Notes: generated by a model from the sequence alone, not told the origin. A DNA stretch of 64,000 bases from Ruegeria atlantica (GCF_013032505.1 NZ_WQCG01000011.1:1-64000); one strand, 5' to 3'. Numbered from the stretch's first letter, positions 27,901 through 35,624 are shown. Numbers and translations are program-made.

Positions 27901-29109
27901 GCCTTCGATCCCCATATCGAGGCTTTCTTCCGCGCCTGGTACGGCGAACCCGCCCGGCCTGGATCGGGTGACTGGCGGCCAAAGGACCGAAACTCGTTCT
28001 CCCTGCAAATGAAAGGACCCAAACGCGGGTGCTGGTATGACCATTCCGCAGGAAAAGGCGGCACAATCCTCGACCTCGTTGCCGTCAAGCTCTGCAACCT
28101 GCCCAATGCGGGTGCGGATTTTCCGCGGGTGCTGGAGGCGGCAGCGGACTATGCCGGGTTTTCGCCATCAAAAGAAACACCAAAAACCCGCAAAGCGCGC
28201 AAGCAGCGCAAGGAGGAACGCGACAGCGCCGCGCGAGCCGAAGAACAGCGCAAGGACGACGAAACCGCCATGCTGGTGCTGGCCCTGCGCGGTCTTGCCC
28301 AACCCGTGGCGGGCAGTCTTGCGGAAACCTATCTCGCCGGGCGCCACATCACCAACTGGCCCGAGACCGGATTGGCAGCCCTGCCCGCGCTTGGCACTTT
28401 ATTGCCCGCGCCCCTGCGCCTGCATGTCTACAATCCCGAATACCCCGCTCTCCTGATCTGGGCTGCCGATGAGCGTGGAATCGTCACGGGAGGCCAGCGC
28501 ATCCTGCTCGATGACGCAGGCAGGGCGGTGCCGGTCACGCCCGGCAAACCATCCTTCGGTATGCTCGCGGGCCGTCCCGCCCGCTTCCCGGCGCGCACCG
28601 GGACCGCCGCCGACCCGCTGTTCGTGGCGGAGGGACCGGAAACGGCGCTCACCCTCTGGCAGACAACCGGCCATGAATGCTGGGCCGTCTTCGGGGTGTC
28701 GTTTTGGCGCAGCGCGCATCTTCCCACTGATCGGGACGTCATTCTCGTCCCGGACCGGGACGCCGCCTCAAGCCCGGCGGGCAAGGCCTTTCGCAAGGCA
28801 GTGGCGCATCATCTGGAACGCGGCTGCCGCTTGCGTGTCGCAACAGCCCCGGAGCCCGAAGGCAGCAAAAAGGACCTCAACGACACCTTGATGGAGCAGG
28901 GTATCGACGCCGTTCAGGCCGCACTCGGGACCGCCCATCCACCGGGTCCGGACGATTTGCCCGACGAGACCGACGAAGGGACAGGCCCCGATGCGCCGGA
29001 TCCCACCGCATCTCCCGGCGTGAAAGAGGGTGGAAAGACGATGGAAGAGAACAGGGAGACCGACGATGAGCAACCAACAGGCGAAGCCGACCCTGACGGT
29101 GGGACATGA
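24943..29109 (+). CDS. traG: TraG/VirD4 coupling protein fused to a Toprim/primase-like region
   Basis: This 1388-residue protein starts with four or so membrane helices (to residue 165). The VirD4-type ATPase follows: Walker A is degenerate (VLAPSAGYKTAGIVIPN, residues about 247-263), then DGPLVVIDPKGD, Walker B RRLFLIDEARILGG near 493-506, and LMLIYQSYGQ. Residues about 690-960 are low-complexity. From about 985 there is a primase-associated region (GCWYDHSAGKGGTILDLVA), then a Toprim domain (VAEGPETAL near 1228; VILVPDRDAASSPAGKAF). It recruits the relaxosome to the channel; the fused part may make primers on the transferred strand. The fusion is unusual. The frame is continuous. Confidence 0.85.
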   Translation: MTGRPHRIGRLLRIACAWLADHMIRTSALIPLALLLATWVGFQQNAGLYLRGALHPAWYDATLIAVLVLPPLAGHLTAWLSGHRSGFWWLLWLPAVALYWLRPWHTGTEWTVFWREHLNLWNYFVEILKKQEQAPLRSFVRLGGMLTMALITFMMLARSWLRFIAWLRKIGRDTGEGTVGGLPQATWADAREVRDTFSHNGGIVLGEHTDPLTDTPGFDPDKPRSWKGQGKGHLITMNPALGNGHVVVLAPSAGYKTAGIVIPNILHYDGPLVVIDPKGDLHARTREARAAKGFTARVIDARHGFDPFRMIAPLAPEAPSVYLTMARTLMPLADRASDISEYFHEMSTMLFAALMGHFIAENSTNVAGDISAFINRNRDVVIKEAQSIAARHNFPFINDELEGLALLDERTFPGVVKGISNKLAFTRFPDVASFGQSGDSPDSLFAALGPKSDIFINFPTLAAEDFSSFPRLLIGAIYVASELTVQPDRPRARRLFLIDEARILGGMNALNNIRDAGRSIGLHLMLIYQSYGQLTKAWGGEAGAAAWLDSCEARVISAVGSSRTANDIVTMLGRRTLRTRVQGSSASSPVMTPMGGTVSSSEQEQIREVPLMSVATLGQLPAHGSIIFTRRSRPVLATKAIFFTREKMAPLVKSPDAVANELEATRRRDTVLSQIRDRQLQNLPDPQPGSANRRREREQDETILQPDAEATEDMQPDAMDHLNTAAAPGLNDEAPPQQNPPIPDYGAKTRKRIAAARAKSASKREIADTTAHGAGAPTPSRGAATRTRDPAPDPDGLSHQDRAMMTMIMGVLGERPDLRGAVTRALADSTGKAPGTSAPGANREVDATGMADTVAEDRDAARDATAQNPAAADPSDAEIEAVIDMLWLEQIEVPPVGAEPPGERETGRVRAGEAGKAGDNAQAMDTARDGATDDSGTAGMDQSADPALTGTGKTGGATAKATRKKTGKPDPVSRRRRTLDANEVREAFDPHIEAFFRAWYGEPARPGSGDWRPKDRNSFSLQMKGPKRGCWYDHSAGKGGTILDLVAVKLCNLPNAGADFPRVLEAAADYAGFSPSKETPKTRKARKQRKEERDSAARAEEQRKDDETAMLVLALRGLAQPVAGSLAETYLAGRHITNWPETGLAALPALGTLLPAPLRLHVYNPEYPALLIWAADERGIVTGGQRILLDDAGRAVPVTPGKPSFGMLAGRPARFPARTGTAADPLFVAEGPETALTLWQTTGHECWAVFGVSFWRSAHLPTDRDVILVPDRDAASSPAGKAFRKAVAHHLERGCRLRVATAPEPEGSKKDLNDTLMEQGIDAVQAALGTAHPPGPDDLPDETDEGTGPDAPDPTASPGVKEGGKTMEENRETDDEQPTGEADPDGGT

Positions 29110-29249
29110 GCCGCAAGCGCCTCGAAATCCTGCGCCGGCGCAAAGCGCGAAAGGCCCGGCTATGCAAGGCGAAGAGCTTCCACCTGCGCCTCGCCCGCCG
29201 CAGGCTGCGCCGCCGCAAGACCGGTGCGATACCACCCGTCCCGCGATGA
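29106..29249 (+). CDS. Very basic 47-residue protein
   Basis: A short ORF begins at the ATG that overlaps the traG stop and ends in a TGA that overlaps the next ATG (ATGA both times). It encodes 47 residues, about half of them Arg or Lys (MSRKRLEILRRRKARKARL at the start, ARRRLRRRKTG near the end). The perfect double coupling argues that it is translated. Its charge suggests binding to DNA or RNA. I know no family for it. Confidence 0.5.
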   Translation: MSRKRLEILRRRKARKARLCKAKSFHLRLARRRLRRRKTGAIPPVPR

Positions 29250-29785
29250 CTGTCCCCAATCCCCTGGTTAACCCGTACGTCTTCTGGGCTGCCGTCGCAG
29301 GTATCGCACCGGAGCATTTGATCTTTCCCCCCGGCCCCTCCCCGCTCCGGCGCCGCTGCACCCGTTGGCTGGAAAATCATCCCCGGATCGGCGCTGGCGC
29401 AGCGCGGATAGTGCGGCTCTGGCGCATCGTCTGGTTCGGCCCCCGTCATCCCGATCCTGCGCCCCTGCCCCTCACGCCGCTCAACCTCGCACCCTGGACC
29501 AACCAGCGTCTCGCCGGTCCAGAGGCACTCTCTGACGGGTCCAGGCTTTCCCGCTTCCGGGATCTTCTGTTCTGGCATCTCTCTCATCCGGCCACCCGCT
29601 TCGAGAGCCACGCCTGGCGGTGCAAGACACGCGCCGATGCTCAACTGGCCTGGCGTCTCCGAACCCTGCGCAACACTCTGGCGGGGCGGCCTTCCGGCCA
29701 GCCGCCCTGGGTTGATGCACCCCTGTCCGCACCGGCCCTTCCGCCTGAGAAGTCGGGGAATAACAGGGCACGGCCTCCGTCATGA
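29246..29785 (+). CDS. Hypothetical protein between traG and traF
   Basis: This 179-residue protein is read from the ATG at 29246, coupled to the small basic ORF; an ATG at 29066 would instead overlap the traG end by 44 bases and ignore the coupling. It opens with TVPNPLVNPYVFWAAVAGI, a mildly hydrophobic segment, and is otherwise rich in Pro, Arg and Trp. No known domain is evident. Its end overlaps traF by ATGA, so it belongs to the transfer operon. Confidence 0.55.
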   Translation: MTVPNPLVNPYVFWAAVAGIAPEHLIFPPGPSPLRRRCTRWLENHPRIGAGAARIVRLWRIVWFGPRHPDPAPLPLTPLNLAPWTNQRLAGPEALSDGSRLSRFRDLLFWHLSHPATRFESHAWRCKTRADAQLAWRLRTLRNTLAGRPSGQPPWVDAPLSAPALPPEKSGNNRARPPS

Positions 29786-30252
29786 TACGCCGGTCGGAAA
29801 ATCGCAGAAACGCCCTGAACGCCATGCGGGAAACCCTGACGCGCCGGACCCTGCTCATTACCGCTCTGGTGACCGGACTGCTGCTGGGGGCCGGAGCCGC
29901 AAATCACACCGGGTTTGTCATCGGCAACGCCACACCCTCGGTGCCGCGCGGGCTATACCTGAAGGCGAGACCCGATCACGCCAGCTATGTCAGCTTCTGC
30001 CTCGGCGTCCGCCATCGGGGCATCCCAACCTACCCGGATCTCTGTTCACCCGACACTCCCGACGCCCCGGCTATCCTCAAACGCATCGCCGCGCGCCATC
30101 AAAACGGCAGCCTGACCGTCGAGGGCGACACACGACGCGCCCTCGACAGCCGCTTTCTCGGCCCCGTCAGACCACAAGAGATCCGGGGTTGGTGGGCGCC
30201 GTGGCTCACTGAAAGACCAGCACGCCGCCCGAGCCGGGAGAAGAAACCATGA
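29782..30252 (+). CDS. traF: TraF, conjugal transfer S26-type peptidase
   Basis: This 156-residue protein has one N-terminal membrane helix (residues about 22-40) and the catalytic Ser-Lys pair of TraF/S26 peptidases: S53 in NATPSVPRGLY and K100 in AILKRIAA. In RP4, TraF cyclises the TrbC pilin, so the TrbC at 12437 is the probable substrate. The C-terminal FLGPVRPQEI motif is also family-typical. It overlaps both neighbours by ATGA. Confidence 0.88.
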   Translation: MIRRSENRRNALNAMRETLTRRTLLITALVTGLLLGAGAANHTGFVIGNATPSVPRGLYLKARPDHASYVSFCLGVRHRGIPTYPDLCSPDTPDAPAILKRIAARHQNGSLTVEGDTRRALDSRFLGPVRPQEIRGWWAPWLTERPARRPSREKKP

Positions 30253-30728
30253 CAGCCCTGTTCATATGGCGGATCACCCCCTGGCTGCGCTGGCACAGGC
30301 CGGGATGGGGCACAGTCTATCTCATGCGGTCCGGCAAGCGCCCCGGCCTGTTCAAGGTTGGCTTCACGAAACGCCGCACGAAAGACCGCCGCACGGAGCT
30401 GAACCGGGTCGGCCGCGATGACATGCGGATCGTCTTCACCGTGGCAATGCCACTGGCCCGCCAGTGCGAGCGCGCCATGCTGCGCCGTCTGCGCGGCGGC
30501 GTGTTCAGGAGAAAAAGGGATCGCAGGGGCACCGAATGGTTCTGGTTACGCAAGCAGGAAAGCATCGACGATATCGCCGCCCTACTTCATCGCACCGCGC
30601 TTGTCGTCAGACGCGTCGGAAAGCTCAAACTGTCCTGGCCCGCAGGGGCCGAAATCAGAACCTTCGACGGGTGCCCCCGGCGTCATCCCAACCCACCCAC
30701 GCCCAGGGAAAGTGAAACTCGGCCATGA
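30249..30728 (+). CDS. GIY-YIG/T5orf172-like (MUG113) domain protein
   Basis: This 159-residue protein has a GIY-YIG-like core: GTVYLMRSG (Y24), then LFKVGFTKRRTKDRRTELN (residues 34-52), then a basic stretch (RQCERAMLRRLRGGVFRRKRDRRGTEWF). This matches the T5orf172 branch of GIY-YIG proteins found in phages and plasmids. The family includes nucleases, but I cannot confirm all catalytic residues. It sits inside the transfer operon, coupled to traF and the mobC-like gene. Confidence 0.65.
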   Translation: MTALFIWRITPWLRWHRPGWGTVYLMRSGKRPGLFKVGFTKRRTKDRRTELNRVGRDDMRIVFTVAMPLARQCERAMLRRLRGGVFRRKRDRRGTEWFWLRKQESIDDIAALLHRTALVVRRVGKLKLSWPAGAEIRTFDGCPRRHPNPPTPRESETRP

Positions 30729-31390
30729 CCAGGAAACCAGCTCGCAAGCGCAAGAACACCGACCCCGAAACAAAACTCGCCGAGATCGACGCCGAGATTG
30801 CGCGCGTCCGCGACCGCGAAAAAAAACGCCTCTTCCAGGCCGCCGAAAAGGCGGGCTTCTTCAGGTATCGTTTCAGAACAGGCCAGACCCTATCCCTGTT
30901 CCGCAACGCCATCAACGGCCTCGACCCCCGCCTTCGGTCCACCCTGGTGAAGCTCGAAGAGGACGCCGCCCGGTTGCGGAGTCGCATCCGCAAGACCGAG
31001 CGCGGCGATGATGCCCGCAGGAAAGCCCTTCTGGGAGGGTTTCTTGTGGCCCAGTGCCGCCACAAACCCGAAATCCACGCCGCCATCGCTTCCGATATCC
31101 GCGCTTTCCTCGCAGATCACCCCGATCCGGGAGTAGCAGCCCGCAACCTCGCGCTACTCAAGGACTTTCTTGCCGACCCCGCCAGCACGGGCGAGAAAGA
31201 TCAGACGATTGCGCAAAGCAGCCATCGCGACCGCGCGCACCGCCTCATCCTGCTCGGGGCCTGGGGACTCGCCCGGCACAGAACCCGCGCGGATATCTCC
31301 CTGCTCATCACCGAAGAACTCGGTCGCTTTCTCGACCAGGAAAAAAACGCCGACCGCCACAGGCATCTGCTGCGCGACATCCTCCCGTGA
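30725..31390 (+). CDS. MobC/TraC-like mobilisation protein
   Basis: This 221-residue protein is highly basic at the N-terminus, followed by a coiled segment (KLAEIDAEIARVRDREKKRLF) and an AEKAGFFRYRF motif, then a second helical domain (ARRKALLGGFLVAQCRHKP, DPGVAARNLALLKDFL). This two-part layout is that of alphaproteobacterial MobC/TraC-type accessory proteins, which help the relaxase at oriT. It is the last gene of the plus-strand transfer operon; the accessory island begins directly after it. Confidence 0.65.
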   Translation: MTRKPARKRKNTDPETKLAEIDAEIARVRDREKKRLFQAAEKAGFFRYRFRTGQTLSLFRNAINGLDPRLRSTLVKLEEDAARLRSRIRKTERGDDARRKALLGGFLVAQCRHKPEIHAAIASDIRAFLADHPDPGVAARNLALLKDFLADPASTGEKDQTIAQSSHRDRAHRLILLGAWGLARHRTRADISLLITEELGRFLDQEKNADRHRHLLRDILP

Positions 31391-31427
31391 GAGGGCGGAG
31401 AGGTGGGGGTCAAGCCCGCACAAGCAC

Positions 31428-31668
31428 TTCCCCATCCAGTATTCTTTACACGTCCTTCATGAGGATGGGTCTCTTGAGCATTATGAATACTTGGAACGCG
31501 ACGCGCGGCTCCCCGATCGGCTGCTTGAACGACTTGGCGCCGATGTTAGGGCAGAGGGCAGTGTCGTTTCATGGCACGCATCTTTCGAGAGAATGCAAAA
31601 CAAAGAAATGGCACGTCTGTTTCCCGGGTATTCCGACTTTCTATGTGATCTGAACAAGCGGATGGCCG
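31428..31668 (+). pseudogene. Internal fragment of a DUF2779 gene
   Basis: One frame reads FPIQYSLHVLHEDGSLEHYEY, then LERDARLPDRLLERLGADV, VVSWHASFERMQNKEMARLF and DFLCDLNKRM. This is the exonuclease-like core of DUF2779 proteins. The fragment has no start, no stop of its own and lacks both ends. At its right end it is joined directly to the resolvase remnant. It is a scar of a lost gene at the island's left boundary. Confidence 0.65.
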
Positions 31669-31803
31669 ATGATCCTTCCGCCCGGATGCCTTGTCTTCAT
31701 AGATGCGCTCGGCATCGACACCGGCTTCAATCAGCGCATCACGTTGCAAATCAAGGAGCTGGCTCCCGTCCGTCTTCGATACCCGTGCATAGCCGATGAG
31801 CAT
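31664..31803 (-). pseudogene. N-terminal remnant of a Tn3-type serine resolvase (TnpR)
   Basis: From ATG at 31803 the minus strand reads MLIGYARVSKTDGSQLLDLQ, then RDALIEAGVDAERIYEDKASG. The catalytic Ser of TnpR resolvases is present in RVSKTDG. After RKDHRP the similarity stops and the frame runs into the DUF2779 scar. About 46 of the usual 185 residues remain, so it is inactive. It marks a former Tn3-family transposon or its deletion end. Confidence 0.8.
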
Positions 31804-32042
31804 GGCAACTCGCCTCGCCAGAATAGACGCGATGCACCACGCAACCTCTTTAAGATTTCCGCAACGGTTTTTCTGGTGATGTTCACGGCACCTTGCGACC
31901 GTCGACGGGACGACAAGGAAAACGTCCGTTTTCCGGGCGAATGATGCTGTAGCTAACGGCTCAACTCATGAGCGATCAATGCGGGGTTGTGTCACAAGGT
32001 CCTGCGTGCAATCTTCGATCCAGAATTTGATACGGCCCCCGA
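31804..32042. other. Gene-free stretch upstream of the resolvase remnant, with palindrome
   Basis: No convincing gene lies here. At 31917-31934 there is a perfect inverted repeat, GGAAAACG-TC-CGTTTTCC, 115 bases upstream of the resolvase start, where a Tn3-type res site would be expected. At 31985-31997 the sequence GGTTGTGTCACAA resembles the terminal repeat of the IS6 element at 34800. The res assignment is inference from position. Confidence 0.4.
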
Positions 32043-32966
32043 ATGCACTTTTTCTTTTCCATACTTGCGGTGTTTGCTCTGCTTGCAGCCCCCACTCTGG
32101 CCGGTATTCGCTCGGACGTGAAAGACCTGTTTTCTCGTGAGATGGACACTCTCGATTTTGCAAAGGTCAAAATTGAAGTGGATCGCATGATTGACCCCAG
32201 CATCGATGGGGAGGCACAGCTGGCCCAGATCGATCAGATGGTTACCACCATCCGAACAATGCTGCCGCCAAACGCTGATAGCTGGGAAAAGGTCGAGGCT
32301 ATTCGTCGTTATATCTATCAACCCGGCGATTGGAACAATGGCCATGCCTTCAGCTACGATCACGACGATCCCTACGGCCTAGACGTTCACAACAAGCTCT
32401 TGTCAGATTACATGCAGGACAGGCTCGGCAACTGCATCACCATGCCATTTCTGTTTATTGTTCTCGGCCAAAGGCTTGGTCTGGATGTGATACCTGCTAT
32501 GGCACCGCTCCATGTGTTTGTGAAGTTTACCGATGACCGTGGCGTGACCCACAATCTGGAAACAACCAGTGGAGCAGGTCGTACACGCGATCAGCATTAT
32601 CGAAACTTGCTGCCTATAACAGATGCAGCGATTTCCAACGATGTCTTTCTGACCCCTCTGAGCCAAGAACAGTCTGTTGCTGTTATCGCAGCAATAGTTG
32701 TCGAAGACCTCATCCAGAAACAACGTTACCACGACGCAATGGCGGTGGCTGATATCCTGCTCGATCACTATCCGCAGTTCGTCTACATCATGGTCAAGAA
32801 GGGTACTGCTGCGTACCATCTGCTACGCACGGAGTTTCATGAGAAATACCCAAACGTGCAAGACGTGCCGGAGGATCAGCGCCCTTATTTGGAATATCTT
32901 CAGCGCGTGAACCAATACACATTTGAAAAGGCTGAAACTTTAGGTTGGCGTCCTGTGCAAAGGTAA
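32043..32966 (+). CDS. Secreted transglutaminase-like cysteine protein
   Basis: This 307-residue protein has a Sec signal peptide (residues 1-20, ending APTLA). The core resembles the transglutaminase-like/SirB1 fold: C131 in DRLGNCITMPFLF, H157 in APLHVFVKF and E172 in HNLETTSG could form a Cys-His-Glu triad. A helical repeat-like C-terminus follows (VVEDLIQKQRYHDAMAVADIL). Being exported, and lying just before the Rhs genes in an island with a T2SS, it could be a secreted effector or an enzyme acting on envelope proteins. Lower GC than the backbone. Function not proven. Confidence 0.6.
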   Translation: MHFFFSILAVFALLAAPTLAGIRSDVKDLFSREMDTLDFAKVKIEVDRMIDPSIDGEAQLAQIDQMVTTIRTMLPPNADSWEKVEAIRRYIYQPGDWNNGHAFSYDHDDPYGLDVHNKLLSDYMQDRLGNCITMPFLFIVLGQRLGLDVIPAMAPLHVFVKFTDDRGVTHNLETTSGAGRTRDQHYRNLLPITDAAISNDVFLTPLSQEQSVAVIAAIVVEDLIQKQRYHDAMAVADILLDHYPQFVYIMVKKGTAAYHLLRTEFHEKYPNVQDVPEDQRPYLEYLQRVNQYTFEKAETLGWRPVQR

Positions 32967-33005
32967 GCTAGCGTCAACTCATAAACACACGCTTAGAGAG
33001 AACAT

Positions 33006-33875
33006 ATGTTCCGCATTTTGCAGCACTTCATTCTGATAACGATCCTTGCGGTGCTTTCCTCACAGGCATCTGCCATGTTTATTCAGGCAGATCCGATGGA
33101 CCCAACCTTCCCGGGTGTTGGCACAAATCGTTATGCCTATTCTCATGGTGATCCAACCAACCAACGCGATCCAAGCGGCCTCGCGACCACATATCACGAT
33201 GATGGATCGATTACACACTATGATGGAGGCAGCCCTGAGCATGCCGCAATCGCATGCGGCTGTACTGCGGGGGCGCAGTACATGAGGGAGCTAACCCAAT
33301 ACTACAACGAATGGCGGGAAGGCTTTGTTTCAAGCAATCCGGGCCAGCATGAGTTTCATTTCGAATCTTTTGACGATGGTTCTTACTTCGTTGGCTTTGG
33401 GGAACACGCACTTGCTAGTCTATTGGGTCAAGGTCGACCAGGAATTCCTTCTACCGCAAACTCACTGCCTGAGTATCTTAGTAAGAACAACTATAAGACG
33501 GATCGTTTGGGGCTATCTTCAACCGCAATCACACATATTCTGGACAGACATGGGCGAAATGCGCCTCCCGGTGTAGGGCAGTTTGATCCATCATATTGGG
33601 GTACAATGAAACTACAAACAGGATTGGCGGCGTTGTTTAATGGACAGGCCACTTACCTGACCCACCATCCTCAGCGTGGAGGACGAGTTCAGGTTGGGTT
33701 TGATGCAAATCATCAGATTGGGTATGCTAACTCTTCCACCGGGTGGAGATCAGCAACTCAATACGGAAGGGTTGTCGTATCCCCCGGTATTCCGGGGCGT
33801 GGTGGTATGACCCTCAGGGAAATTGTAACAGCTTTTCCTGTCGAGAAGAAAAATCTCGTAAATAGAAACCATTAG
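33006..33875 (+). CDS. Orphan Rhs C-terminal toxin with its own signal peptide
   Basis: This 289-residue protein starts with a Sec signal (residues 1-23, ending SSQASA), followed at once by the tail of an Rhs core (MFIQADPMDPTFPGVGTNRY, then AYSHGDPTNQRDPSGLA). In Rhs proteins this is the end of the repeat shell, after which the variable toxin begins. The toxin part (about residues 62-289) has a His-rich THILDRHGR motif and a FDPSYWG segment that recall small RNase-like toxins, but I cannot name the class. It lies directly before a probable immunity gene. It looks like a displaced toxin cassette that has gained its own export signal. Confidence 0.7.
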   Translation: MFRILQHFILITILAVLSSQASAMFIQADPMDPTFPGVGTNRYAYSHGDPTNQRDPSGLATTYHDDGSITHYDGGSPEHAAIACGCTAGAQYMRELTQYYNEWREGFVSSNPGQHEFHFESFDDGSYFVGFGEHALASLLGQGRPGIPSTANSLPEYLSKNNYKTDRLGLSSTAITHILDRHGRNAPPGVGQFDPSYWGTMKLQTGLAALFNGQATYLTHHPQRGGRVQVGFDANHQIGYANSSTGWRSATQYGRVVVSPGIPGRGGMTLREIVTAFPVEKKNLVNRNH

Positions 33876-33877
33876 AT

Positions 33878-34432
33878 ATGATTTTTCGGTCCAAAATTGT
33901 GAAAGTTCGTAAGCCTGATGAGCCGATTAGTCGGCTATCACTTACGTATTCTGCATATGCAGATGTGCAAGTGAACTTTGGAGAAGGCGTTAAAGTAGAC
34001 TTTTTCGAAGTCCCTGTTTTCGATTTCTGCGAGCACTTGTTGTTCAAAGTTTCTGACATTTGTCAAAGTTTGAACGGTTCTGAAAGTTTGACCAACCCTA
34101 TCTACTTCTCAGACCCGAATGATCTTGAGAGTTTTGCTTTGACCCCGAAAGAGAAGGGAACTTTCGTGCTTACCTACCCCGCACAGAAAGAGGCAGCCAC
34201 AGAAGTCACTACTCAGTACTTTGTCGACTCGACATTGGATTTGTGCGCCAGAACCATCCTGGATTTCGGTTATCACTCCGGAGTGATACCAAAAGACATA
34301 TCTAAGCTATTTGTTCCCCCTTCACTTTTAGAAAAGATCGATACGTTAATTGATGAATACCCTGCGCCGAACCTAGAGAAGTTGAGCCTTCAATCCCCAC
34401 CGTCGTCAGGTGGATGGATAATCGAAAGCTGA
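33878..34432 (+). CDS. Putative immunity protein for the orphan Rhs toxin
   Basis: This 184-residue soluble protein starts two bases after the toxin gene's stop. It has no signal peptide, so it would act in the cytoplasm, as expected of an immunity protein against a toxin with an intracellular target. I recognise no known Imm family. Its end (SSGGWIIES) lies next to an IS6 scar, so the natural C-terminus may have been altered. The call rests on position and size. Confidence 0.5.
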   Translation: MIFRSKIVKVRKPDEPISRLSLTYSAYADVQVNFGEGVKVDFFEVPVFDFCEHLLFKVSDICQSLNGSESLTNPIYFSDPNDLESFALTPKEKGTFVLTYPAQKEAATEVTTQYFVDSTLDLCARTILDFGYHSGVIPKDISKLFVPPSLLEKIDTLIDEYPAPNLEKLSLQSPPSSGGWIIES

Positions 34433-34451
34433 AGGAGTGCTTTCCTGATCC

Positions 34452-34575
34452 CGCGCTGCAACAGCATCTCTTCAACTTCACGCAGACTCAGATTGAAGCG
34501 AACGTACAGCCACACAGTGTGCGCGATGATCTGAGGAGGAAATCGGTGGCGCTTGTAGCTGATTGACGATGTCAC
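34452..34575 (-). pseudogene. N-terminal scrap of an IS6-family transposase
   Basis: From 34575 the minus strand reads MTSSISYKRHRFPPQIIAHT, then VWLYVRFNLSLREVEEMLLQRGI. This is the conserved N-terminus of IS6-family transposases of a branch different from the intact copy next to it. The match ends after RGI, where the frame enters the 3' end of the immunity gene. No catalytic residues remain. The following 224 bases to the next IS show no gene I can support. Confidence 0.7.
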
Positions 34576-34799
34576 CTATGTCCAATTACGGGCACGAGCA
34601 ACCGAACGACAGTTAACGTGACAACACCATCACACCCAAAGTTCTGATGTCGGCGCAAGAAAAACCGATCTTCGAAGGTCATCATCAGGCAAAAATTCTC
34701 GGGGTTTTTTGCTGCCGTTTGAGATCGGCCTTTTTTCAGCGCTTTGATCAATTTTAAGCGCCATGCCGTTGTCGAAAATCATGCTTAACGACTGCTTCT

Positions 34800-35624
34800 G
34801 GATGTGTCGCAAACATTTGGAGCGGCCAAAGTCAGCGACTTACTGGATACACCTATCCTGCGATCTCGGCGAATAGCTGGAAGCCAGACGTCGTATTGCT
34901 GGGGAATTGCCGCTTCCGGATCATGTTGGCGACCTCGATGCCGTCCAAAGTAGCTGATGCGGATCTGAACGATTTGAACCCACACATGTGCCGTACGCGA
35001 CGCTTGATAAACCGATGATCCTGTTCGATCAGGTTATTCAGATACTTGGACCTGACCGTTTGGATTTTGGCTGGGCAGCCAAACCGATTAAGGATTTTGT
35101 TCACCTCTCGAATGCCCGCCGCGTTGGCTCCACTTTTGTCGATGACGATCTTGCTCGGGATTCCATTTGAAGCCAGCGCTTTGCCAAAGAACCCTGCGTC
35201 TGCTGATCGGTTCCTACGCTCAGACAGCATGAAATCAAGAGTATTCCCAGCTTTATCGACGGCCCGATAGAGGTACATCCATTTGCCGCGCACACGAATA
35301 TAGGTCTCGTCCATGCGCCATGAACTCAGCGTTGGACGCTTCTTTGATTGCGCACGAACTGCGACGATCGGCGAGTATTTCACAACCCACCTATTCAATG
35401 TGGCATGGTCAACTCGCACACCGCGCTCAGCCATGATCTCTTCCAAGTCACGATAGGACACCGTGTATCGCAGATAGAAGTAAACTGCGTACAAAACCGC
35501 GTCCTTGGGGAAATGGCAGCCTTTCAATGAAATCATACTAAGACCTGTCAGTAAACTTTTTGCGCGAAACAGATGCCAGAACAGGCTGCCCAGTCAATCT
35601 GACCCTGAAATTTGCGACACATCC
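34800..35624 (-). mobile_element. IS6-family insertion sequence, complete
   Basis: An 825-base element is bounded by the inverted repeat GGATGTGTCGCAAA at 34800-34813 and its complement at 35611-35624, and carries one transposase gene reading leftward. The size and single DDE gene fit IS6. The flanking eight bases (CTGCTTCT and ACTCGCCG) differ, so there is no target-site duplication; this suggests recombination or deletion next to the element. Confidence 0.85.
34853..35536 (-). CDS. tnp: IS6-family DDE transposase
   Basis: This 227-residue transposase has the N-terminal segment CHFPKDAVLYAVYFYLRY typical of IS6, then the catalytic triad D76 (WRMDETYIRVRG), D133 (IVIDKSGANAAG) and E171 (NNLIEQDHRFIKRR). 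It is full length with no frameshift, so it is probably active. A truncated relative lies at 42218-42403. Confidence 0.93.
   Translation of the reverse strand: MISLKGCHFPKDAVLYAVYFYLRYTVSYRDLEEIMAERGVRVDHATLNRWVVKYSPIVAVRAQSKKRPTLSSWRMDETYIRVRGKWMYLYRAVDKAGNTLDFMLSERRNRSADAGFFGKALASNGIPSKIVIDKSGANAAGIREVNKILNRFGCPAKIQTVRSKYLNNLIEQDHRFIKRRVRHMCGFKSFRSASATLDGIEVANMIRKRQFPSNTTSGFQLFAEIAG

Noticed and set aside
34630..34812. A 60-codon minus-strand frame beside the IS6 element
   Set aside because: It crosses the IS end, has no recognisable domain and no ribosome site.
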